A DNA stretch of 64,000 bases from Acorus gramineus. Its lineage: Eukaryota > Streptophyta > Magnoliopsida > Acorales > Acoraceae. The number at the start of each line of letters is the position of its first letter. Position 1 is the first letter of the stretch. Below the pieces are notes generated by a model. That model searched no databases and was not told the origin of the DNA. It saw only the letters and a program-made list of their open reading frames with translations. Position numbers and translations under genes: made by a program. Location: assembly GCA_030737835.1 (NCBI GenBank), contig CM060848.1, forward strand, positions 31,801,634 to 31,865,633, in the 5' to 3' direction. Positions 55,345-64,000 of the stretch are shown here, piece by piece.

Positions 55345-57275
55345 GGTGCTCCCAGATACTATGCTTGTTGGTGCGCCCATATGGCAGAGATAGTGGGCTT
55401 GGGAGGCTACCAGGTAGGGGCCACACCGGGAGAGTGCTACTAGATGATGTCGAGAGCGTGGACTCCTCGTGATGAATCTGTCCATTGAGTGCAGGATGCT
55501 AGAGTTCCAATGGTTATAGTTGAGCGACCTATCTCTGGCGGCATGTGAAGCACAGTTGTGGATACTGTCGCGTTTTGCCTCACATTGGTCGCAAATAAGG
55601 AGACGCGATGCTAACGTTCGTGATGGGACTCAACCGCCTTATCAGATAGATGGCGAGGCATTGTCGAGGTTCGACGACCCCCCTTACTGCGTGTCTTGTG
55701 GATTAAGTGCGGTTGAGCGGCTTACCAAGCATGTAAGTGTCATCATGAGCGCCAGCCATGCTTGAGGAGCAGAATCTGGACTTAATTGTTTGAGGTGTTG
55801 TTTTGATCTCGCCGTGGAGGTTGAAGATCAATTACCCTTGCCAGGAATCAATGATCTGTTTGACCAGCTCTGGGAGCGGGTGTCTGTTGTTAGATCTATC
55901 TTCGCACAAGGGTACCACAAGTTGGAGATCCAGGATTTGGACATCCTGTAGATGACTTTCGTGACCGTTTCGGGCACTACGAGTTTTAAGTACTGCTGTT
56001 GGGTTGATGAATGCACCGGATGCCTTCGTGGATCTCAAAAGTTTTATTGGTCCTCCGTGGACTACTTTGAGGTAGTCTTCATTGAGATTGCTAGTGGTGC
56101 GATGAAAAGGTGATATGGGTGACCTTGTTTCCCCAGGTTGGCATGCCCTCAGGCAAAGTTCGAGAATCATCATCGCGTTGGAAAGCGTCAGTCCATGGAG
56201 ATTCCTCAGTGGACGTGGGAGTGGGTTATCAGGATTGTTGCGGACTCGCTAATGTCACATTCGGGTCACGACGTCGTCTAGGTGATCATTGACCGACTGA
56301 CTAAGTCCGCGCTTCCCTCCCTAATCCGACTGATTGAGTCTCTGGACGCCTTGACGTGGGTTTTCACCTTCGCGATTGTTTGTCTTCATGGCACTCCGGT
56401 CGGCACTATTTTTGGTTGAGACGCGAGGGTTACTTTGAGGTTGTGGCGCAGCCTTGGCAGGCTTTGACACGAGCCTCCATTTAAGTATAGCGTTTCATCG
56501 CCGATGGACAGCCAGACAAAGAGGACGATTCAGACCTTGGAGGACATGCTAAGTGCCTACGTGCTCGACTGAGGGGTAGTTGGATAGGCATCACCCATTT
56601 GGTGGGGTATGCCTGCAAGACGACTGCCATTCGAGCATCCAGATGGACCTGAAAAAGGCACTCTACAGGCGCAGTTTTATACCTCCCTTGTGTTGGGACG
56701 GTTGAGGAGCGCCAGTTGGAGGGGCCACAAGTTATTTATTTGACCTTGCAGTGGCCAGGTTGGTTCATGTGTGCATCCGCACCTCCCAGAACCGACAGAA
56801 GGGCTACGCAGGTCACCTTTGGGTTTGGCGATCATATTTTCGAGAAGGTGTCCTGGTTTAAGGGCACCCTCTGTTTCGATGTTCAGGGCAAGCTGAGTCG
56901 GCTCTTCATCGGACTGGTTCTCATCTTTGAGTGGATTGGGGAGGTGGCTTGTCATGTAGCCTTTCCCCCACAGCTGGCTCATGCCCACGACGTCGTCCTT
57001 GTCTCATGGCTGAGGCGTTACGTCCACGATCCTGCTCAAGTCATTCCGTTCGACTGCCTCATCCTCGAGGTAGATTTGTCGTTCGTGGAGCAGTGGATCG
57101 AGGTCAAGGACCAATATTAGAAGATGCTCTACGCTAAGACCGTTCCTTTGATTAGAGTGTGTCGGTAGCGCCAGTCTGGTGCATAGACCACTTGGCAGCA
57201 AAAGGTCTTTGCGTGATACTTGCTACATTCGCTCTTCCCTTTGGGTTTCCTTAAATTTCAAGGACTAAATTTCCT

Positions 57276-57288
57276 AAGGGGGAGAGAA
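57276..57288 (+). other. Polypurine tract of element I
   Basis: AAGGGGGAGAGAA next to the LTR start TGTTATGCC. Confidence 0.85.
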
Positions 57289-60200
57289 TGTTATGCCTGT
57301 GTCATTTGGAGCCTTATTTTATTTCAATCGGAGTTGCTAAAATTTTGGGTTTTAGCCACCTACAGGAGTTGGAGAGCTCTGATTGAAAATTTGGCTACAT
57401 AATTTTTCTCCTAGAAGTTATGCATTTCCGATTTGGTATTTGGATTTAATTTTGTTAAAATCCAAGATGAAGAGGTTTAAATATGATTTTATCATGAGAT
57501 GCTCAGTTTTGAGTTAGCTTTCATACAAAAGTGGAATTAGATCAACTGGATTCATGTAGTAAAAGTTATGGGTATTTTTCCAAGTATACCCCGGGGATGA
57601 AAAATTCTGGCAGCAGCCCTGTTCAATGTTTAGCTCACATTTCGGAATAGCTGGAGGGATTATTTGATCTTGGAATAAACATGAAAGTTGTAGATAATCT
57701 TCTTGGCTTTCCAAAGGATTTTGAATTGTGCAATTCGGAGCTATATCGTGGAAGTTATGGCTGCTTGAGTGAAGCCTGTCCAAAAATTTCTGGTCAGGGA
57801 TGATTTGGTCATTTAAATCCCTCTTTTGGCTATTTAATGGCCCCGATTGTCTCTCTCGCCTAACACTCTCGACCAGCCCTTCTTCTATGAAAAATGAAGA
57901 AGATAAAGTGGAGGTGGTGTTGAAGTCCCCTCTTCTGATGGCTTGGTATATTTGTCGTTTGAAGGGAGGTTCGGGGCGTCGATGGTGATAAAGGTGGAGC
58001 TGTGGCGTGTGGGCGTGCCGGAGCCGCGTATGGACCTCCCGCTCTCCGTGTTGGGTTCAGCCATGTCTTTTGTAGCTGATGGGGAGGAGTGGAAGCTCCA
58101 TTGCTTTGTGTTGTTGTTGTGTATGCATGGAATTGAAGAGGATGAGGGAGAGAAGCCCATGTTCATGCGTTATGTGTTGTGTATGTGTGTACGCCACCCG
58201 TTTGTGAGTATGTGTGAGTGAACCTTGTATGCCTCTTCTTCTCTTCTTTCAAATGAGGTTCCTCATGCATCACTTGAACTTGTGTTTATAGGCTAAAAGG
58301 GGCGTAGGGTTGGCACATCGGGTGCTCGAGTGCATGCTTAGCATTCTCGCATGTGTGCGGAGCGCGTGGGAAGCGTGCACGAGGTGCTCGAAGTCGTGCT
58401 TGGCATTGTCCGATGCATGCGCAGTGCGTGGGCAGCGTGCACGAGGTGCTCGAGGGCATGCTTGGCGTTGTCTGATGCATGCGGAGTGCGTGGGCAGCGT
58501 GCACGAGGTGCTCGAGGGCATGCTTGGCATTGTCCGATGCGTGCGGAGTGCGTGGGCAGCGTGCATGAGGTGCTCGAGGGCGTGCTTGGCGTTGTCCGAT
58601 GCGTGCGGAGTGCGTGGGCAGCGTGCACGAGGTGCTCGAGGGCATGCTTGGCGTTGTCCGATGCGTGCGGAGTGGGTGGGCAACGTGCACGGAGTGCTCG
58701 AGGGCGTGCTGGGCATTCACCGATGCGTGCGGAGTGCGTGGGCCACGTGCATGCGGTGCTCGGGGGCGTGCTTGCAGTATTCGGACCCGTTCAGGGTGTG
58801 TTTCGGGGCATCGAGCACCTTGTTATTGCCCAATCCAAACCATTGGTCAATTTCGGGATTGGATGATTCTTGGCGGATTGGTATCATGCTTCGGATTCAA
58901 TTGTTTTCGCCCTCTTGCGTTTCGCGAGCCGTGCGCTCGTTAGGTGAGTGGTTGATCCAATCCCTCCCCCCTCGAGATGCGCTCGACACGCGTAGTCATG
59001 CATCGCGCATCGATGGGGCATCCTAGCTATACTACTTGTGTAGATAAGTAGTATGGCCATGCTTAAACTATAATATGTTAGATATCTTGCATGCTAGGCT
59101 TATATTGCATGTGTTGTATCCATGTATGAATGATTGTGTTGCATGCGCCCCTCTAGTATGGGCATGTATTTCTGTAATGTGTATGGATGTATAGTATATG
59201 GCATGCCTTAGGTAGTATTGTAATACTACTCCCACCATATTAATTGGAATATCCAGCAGGATTAAGTCTGGGTTAATAACGGGCACCTGCCTAATATTCC
59301 CTTGCGATAAGACTCGAGGGCGTGGTGTAGTTGTTGCGCCCATGCTAATGGGGCAAAGCTATGACCAACTTCATGAGATGATGATCTCTCTCGCCCTCTC
59401 CCTCTGCACAAACTGAGTAAATAGATGCGATTTCCTACTCGACTCAGGTTCGTTTGGAATATTGGCATGCACCTGTTAGTGCGCGAGATCGCGCTTGACT
59501 CTTTCTTTTAAGTTGGTGATATCCAACGCATGCTTAAGTTATGCCTTGTGTGCTTATATGATTAATGGCCACATATGCATGTTTAAGTGGGCCATACCAT
59601 GTACGCATATTGTATGATTTGTTGTTTATGATGTATATCCATGATTAGGGGTCACCCTTACGGTAAATTATTAGATGATTGTGCATATGGTTCATGCACA
59701 TAGCTAGATAAAATTCTCCTGGATATATATATATATGCGCATGTTAAAACTGATAGGCCTATCTAAAATAGGCGTGGGTATGACCCGCTGTCAGGTTGTA
59801 CCTTATTAGTTAGAGCGCTAGCGATGTAATCGCCCCGTGCATCCGAGCAATGAACTCGTTTGGAATTCAGGAGAATTCATTATCTTATCGGTTTTGTTAA
59901 GCCGGTAGTTGGGGCATTAAGCTAGGCCTACCTGTGCTAGGTGTGTATATGAACCGCCTGTTGGGTTATGTGTCTTGGGATTATTTCTACGTGAGAGCAG
60001 AGGCAACCCCCTTGTGTCCGAGCGACGCAACCGTGTGGGAGTACAATAGTATTCGCTATCATCGATATGTGATTATCGAGAGTAGTTGTTTTTTCATTGG
60101 GTTCGCTTTGCAAACATAAAGTGTTTCCTCCCAATGTCATCTGTGTTGAAGCGGCCCAGGTTGTAGCTGTCCTGACAGAGGGCCCCCACCTGTAGGTACT

Positions 60201-61404
60201 ATCGATGCATGTGGCAAGATGTACTGATCGTGGGGGTATACTAGGTAGAGGCTACCCGGGAGAGGGCTAACAAATGATATTGCGAGCGTGGAATCGTTCT
60301 CCCCTTCGTTGGATCCGATGTAGGAACTTTCCGGCGTTGGAAAAGCTGTCCTAACAGAGAGCTCTCATCCGTAGGTACCACCGAGGCGTTCAGAAGCGTA
60401 CTGATCGTGGGAGTATACCAGGTAGTGACTACCCGGGGAAAGGGCTACCGGTGGACCAAGGGTGTAGAGGAGTCTAATCTCTCCAAAAGTCCTATGTCAT
60501 CTGTAAAGGGTGAGGGTGAGGATGAGGTGAAGACACGTTGCTGCGTGACCCATTCGTGGTTCGTCCGTTCCCATAGTTGTTGGGTCCAGTTGCGTATCGA
60601 TGTTCAAAGACATCATTGGGCAGTTATCTCGATGTAGATGATCCAGTAGTGTTGTGTAGACCAGTAATTCTGGGTCTCTTCGACCAACGGTATGGTCTCT
60701 CCCCAAGAGTCCCAAGAGTCTCCCTCCGGGAGTGAGGGTGAGGGTGAGGTTGGTGATTCAGTAGTGTTGTGTGGACCAGTAATTCCGCGTCTCTTCAACC
60801 AACGGTATGGTCTCTCCCCAAAAGTCCCAAGAGTCTTCCTCCGGGAGTGAGGGTGAGGGTGAGGTTGGTCGCGCTGCCGTGTGACCTTGTTATCCATTGG
60901 GTTTCTACCCATGTTTTTCCTTGAAAGGAAATTGTGTTAGCATTAAACTGTTGTAATGGTGATTGGTTTCCAGCCACTCACTGAGCTTGTAGCTCACCCC
61001 TCGCATACTGTTTCTTTTCAGGGGCAGTGTTGGGCGTGGAGCTGGAGCTTCTCTGTGGCGTGGTCTTATGGGCGTGAAGCGTTCTTCCGGCGGGTGGCGA
61101 GTGCGAGGCTGTTAGCAGTCCTAGAGACATTTTATGTATTGTAAATCGTGCATGTGGCACAGGTTGTATTTTATTTGGACTAGACTTGGCTCTCACAGGA
61201 CAGTGATTGTGTATTCGAGTCTGTAATAATGTTTTTGGTTTACAGACATTGTTTATATATTATGCTTCTGCTTTTCAGTCAGTTATCATTATCTTTGCTT
61301 TGCCACCTTGTGTGTTGTTGTTGGAGTCTTTATTGACCTCAGGTATTGATAGCTGATATTTCATTATTGCCACATCTTGAAGACGGCCGCCCTGGGGCAT
61401 GGCA
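57289..61404 (+). mobile_element. Element I 3' LTR (4116 bp), type B, with minisatellite
   Basis: Starts TGTTATGCCTGTGTCA and ends with a diverged terminus (CCCTGGGGCATGGCA). It is inserted in C's 3' LTR, which follows at once. The usual GC tract is replaced by eight 62-bp units (58305-58795). A poor version of the 36-nt block lies near 58917-58945 with the acceptor changed (CTTGCG) but GTGAGTGG kept. The hairpin at about 58976-59015 is degenerate. The far part (59040-61404) resembles I's 5' LTR and inverted H LTRs. Confidence 0.87.
58305..58795 (+). repeat. 62-bp minisatellite, about 8 units
   Basis: The core GGTGCTCGAGGGC(A/G)TGCTTGGC recurs at 58321, 58383, 58445, 58507, 58569, 58631, 58693 and 58755, an exact 62-bp step. 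Each unit also has GTGCGTGGGCAGCGTGCA. Because 62 is not divisible by three, each unit is read in all three frames, which explains the several overlapping open frames on both strands. Confidence 0.95.
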
Positions 61405-61686
61405 AGAACGTGGGTAATCAAGGGCCGATGTGAAGCATAAATACAGGGGACGTTTCCCCCACTAAACACTTAGTGGCAAGGCGGTTACAAGGGTAAAAAA
61501 GGAACTACGTGTGACTTGATCCCCAAGGGATATGTAGGCAGCTTATAAAAAGGTCGCGCAACAGCACTCTAAAGGCCCAGTCAAGCACAGTCAGTCATTG
61601 AGTAAAATATAGTCACAAATTCTTATTTTTGAGGTTTACCGCAAAAAGATCTACAAATTTATTTGAAGGGGGAAATATCCACCTCA
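61405..61686 (+). mobile_element. Element C 3' LTR, terminal fragment
   Basis: AGAACGTGGGTAATCAAGGG to TCCACCTCA, matching 14177-14470 of C's 5' LTR with small differences. Marks the outer right edge of the nest. Flank CCTAT follows; the left counterpart is not available. Confidence 0.85.
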
Positions 61687-61835
61687 CCTATAAAATAGGA
61701 AGAAAAAATATGGATAAGATTTATAAAAATTAAGAAAAAATTAAGTAGATGAATGAATATGTTTAAATTTTTTAAAAAATTAAGTTTATATCAAAATGGT
61801 TAATAAACAAAAAAAATATCCTAGATTTTGGGGCC

Positions 61836-62175
61836 CTTTTTTGGGGAGGGGGCCCTAGGCAGTTGCTTTGGTGGCCTCTGCCCAAGGCCGGCATTGGGTT
61901 CTGTCCATCTAAAGTATGTAATAATCTGTGGGCATGTCATTTATAATCGCCCTAAGGGGCCTTATGTACCAAGAAAAAAGAACAAAGAGAAGTCCAACAC
62001 AGGTCTGCATCAAGCAAGACTGGCTTTAATCAGTTCGGTCGGTATTGAACTGTATAGTTTATGAATCGAACTACACAGTCTATGAATCAAATTACACAAT
62101 CAATCAGAGCAGGCCATGTAGAAAGGCTACCAAGGCAATTGCCTAAGGCCCCACCCAATGAAGGCCCCAAGAATC
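61836..62175. repeat. Imperfect inverted repeat, possible DNA-transposon remnant
   Basis: GGGCCCTAGGCAGTTGCTTTGG at the left corresponds to the reverse complement of ACCAAGGCAATTGCCTAAGG at the right. A third related stretch (GGGTCCCGTTTTAAATTTTC) lies at about 62626. No transposase seen. Confidence 0.4.
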
Positions 62176-63464
62176 ATCTATTCAGTGGTTGAAATGGATG
62201 GTGAGATGTATCACTTTAATTAATCATTTTCAACAAACTTTCTTAATCTGTGTAATATTCCACAAATCAAGTCTAAAATTTTTCATTTCCCTAAATCTCT
62301 CCATGTGAATCTCTCAATTGCAAGCCTCTTTCTCTTCAATGTGTTTCTCTCTCTCACTCCTTCTGAAAATAGTCTCTCTTTCTCAAATCCATTTTTCTCT
62401 TCCTCTGTGGTTGAATAAGATAATGCTCAAATCCTCTTTTAATGATATTTTTCTGATTTTTATAATTTTCTTGTTGCATTAAAATTTAATTTTTTTATTT
62501 ATTAAGTGCATATGATAATGTAGAACGTTTTAATTTAAATGATTGTATAATATTGAGTTTTTTTTTTTTTAATATTCAAAGCGTGTAAAATTAAGGCAAT
62601 CTAGATTTTTTTGTAATAATATAGGGGGTCCCGTTTTAAATTTTCGTCTAGGGCTTAGTTAAAAAAAACTAATTATCAGGGACAACCCTACAGCCAATTG
62701 TTGGGTATCCCATTAGATCTAATTAAGCTTGAATTTCATCGGTATCATCAGCATCCAAATTCATTGTATTTTTCATATGTCAACCCAAACATTAAGAAAA
62801 TGAATTTTGATAACAATATGAAGATGAACCAAGCAGTTCATTGAAATCTCGATTTTTACTAGTAAACAAAATTGATATTAATTGCATGTACAAAAGAGAC
62901 CAATATTTTAATTTTTTTTTTTTGTCAAGGATCTAAGTATTTTAAAAAAAAATCTAGCCAAGGTTCCATAATGTTGGAAAAAAATATTGCTACTACCAGA
63001 CTAGAACAGAGAAAATATGAAGATAGGGATTAGATTAGAAGAGCTTGGTACAGAGTCATGTGGTGACGTTGTCTTTATAACAGAATACACCCCTTCAATC
63101 GCACAGGGTTCTCAACGATCTGTCCTCAAGATAGAACCACTTAAGCCTTGCTGTTCTTTTCTTGGTGCAAGCAGGAAGAGAAGTTGAACCGGTCGCAGAC
63201 TTGATCGCCCAAAAGAAAAAATGTTTGTGGAGGATTTCTAGTAGAACATTTAGTTTTTTCACATACTATGAATCTCTGCGAAGATAGCCTTTTTATAGAC
63301 ACTGAGATACGACTGTTGGAGGTGTAACGTTTGCAATAATTACGCGCATCAATTATGGTAAGTGTTTTCAGTAACCATATTTATTTTCAACGTTTAAAAT
63401 TCAAATTCAAACGTTGCCGGCCATTGCGAAAAATAAACGTTCGAAATTATTTTATTTCGTGTAA

Positions 63465-63520
63465 TCCATACCCATACCCGTACCTGTACCCGTACCAGAG
63501 CCCGTGACCGTGTCCGTGCA
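63465..63520. repeat. Degenerate (TACCCG)n-type repeat
   Basis: CCATACCCATACCCGTACC followed by further CCGTACC and CCGTGTCCGTG variants. Confidence 0.7.
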
Positions 63521-64000
63521 TGTGTCTGAATCCGAAATATGAGATATGAGATACGAAATACAAAATACGCAAAAGCAATCTATACGCAGCATATTTAAAG
63601 ACTGCTCTATCGCATTCTTTAACTGCTGTGAGATTATATATTTAAGAGAAAATAAAATATCACATTAAATTTTTAATCTTTATTTAAAAACTAATTAATA
63701 CATTATATAGAAATGTATTAATATTTTCAACACATACTTCCATCGTATCAAGCTGAACCCGAGAAAAGGTGGTTAGGCCAATTTTTTTCAAAACCACACT
63801 AAAAAAGCTCACCGAACAGCAACACATCACAATACATGCACCACCACCACTAATGAGAATAAACAACGCAAATAGAGTCCCTCTAAACGATATAAAAGAA
63901 AAACAGCTGTATAGATAGGATTTCTAGTGTACACCTCCCCCCACCCTTCCCTGTCTTCCTATTTCTATTACCCCAATCCACAGCCCAACCAAAAATCCCT

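Larger units (their letters stand above)
51146..57288 (+). pseudogene. Element I internal region: deleted chromovirus derivative
   Basis: About 2.7 kb once the solo LTR at 51921-55339 is removed, colinear with the inverted internal region of H. It has a gag start at about 51261 (MPPRIR then stop), the LTR-shared module (51612-51690), a gag scrap near 55600 (ETRC-like), an RT remnant (about 55820-56060), then directly integrase core pieces (56190-56560, with TIQTLEDML) and the integrase C-terminal part with tail (56716-57200; GDHIFEKVSWFKGTLCFDVQ, EVACHVAFPPQLAHAHD). RNase H and the zinc-binding domain are absent. Stops and shifts are frequent throughout. Confidence 0.82.
61687..64000. other. 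AT-rich decayed DNA, no gene recognised
   Basis: No frame longer than about 80 codons and nothing with a recognisable product. An inverted pair around a GGC(A/C)(A/G)TTGC core (61836-61900 and 62110-62175) suggests an old DNA transposon. A stretch at about 63000-63310 read on the minus strand has TATAAAAAGGC (63288-63298) followed by leader-like sequence and could be an LTR remnant. Around 63465-63520 lies a degenerate (TACCCG)n run, then GAGATATGAGATACGAAATAC short repeats. Confidence 0.6.

Noticed and set aside
58305..58795. CRISPR-like array
   Set aside because: Units are directly adjacent without unique spacers, and the context is a plant LTR.
58310..59026. 238-codon Cys/Arg-rich repetitive frame and its antisense partners
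   Set aside because: A 62-bp tandem repeat read in three frames. The repeat period of 62 residues is a by-product of 3 x 62 bp.
61828..62064. 78-codon frame in the right flank
   Set aside because: Short, no homology recognised, overlaps the inverted-repeat remnant.

Overview
This window is repeat DNA from a flowering plant with a repeat-rich genome. I find no credible host gene, tRNA or rRNA. The plant assignment rests on three plant-specific Ty3/gypsy lineages: Tekay/Del-like chromoviruses with very long LTRs and an initiator-Met-tRNA primer site, one Athila-lineage pol, and one Tat-lineage element with a tRNA-Arg-type primer site and a second RNase H. The species cannot be named from the sequence.

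Layout. 1-992 is part of an inverted chromovirus LTR inserted in the next element. 993-13990 is element H (minus strand), a decayed, internally deleted chromovirus derivative. It carries a solo LTR of an unrelated family (4381-5592, TSD AATGA) and a 3.1 kb solo LTR (9675-12765, TSD TACTT). 13991-19066 is the host element C (Tat, plus strand). C is split inside its integrase by element D (19067-40911, TSD GGAAG) and resumes at 40912-41303. D holds a truncated gag, an Athila fragment E (22786-29480, minus), a chromovirus F (29481-40482, minus) with a mosaic solo LTR in its 5' LTR (36223-39917, TSD ATAAT), and the last 429 bp of D's own 3' LTR. 41304-49217 is element J (plus), the best-preserved chromovirus. 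49218-61404 is element I (plus), a sister of H, carrying a 3.4 kb solo LTR (51921-55339, TSD TGTGA). 61405-61686 is the end of C's 3' LTR. 61687-64000 is AT-rich decayed DNA with weak repeat signals.

How the parts work together. Full chromovirus copies (F, J) encode Gag with a CCHC knuckle, protease, reverse transcriptase, RNase H, integrase and a chromodomain-like tail in one reading frame. H and I lack most of this and share the same RT-to-integrase deletion, so they look like a non-autonomous lineage. All the chromovirus LTRs share one 3' terminus (GGGACGGCCGCCCTGGGGCGTGACA-like, with variants) but use two different 5' termini: TGTTATATATGTGTCAC (type A) and TGTTATGCCTGTGTCA (type B).

The most interesting signal is in the LTR leaders. 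Across at least seven copies, downstream of a putative TATA box and start site, there is a conserved G|GT(A/G)AG donor, a CpG-rich tract, a TTGCAG acceptor, a block of exactly 36 nt and a G|GTGAGTGG donor. A pyrimidine-rich acceptor lies further downstream and a TTCTTAG acceptor sits 9 nt upstream of the gag ATG. A hairpin whose arms change together between subfamilies follows the 36-nt block. I interpret this as a multi-intron 5' leader with a microexon inside the LTR. No transcript evidence is available here.
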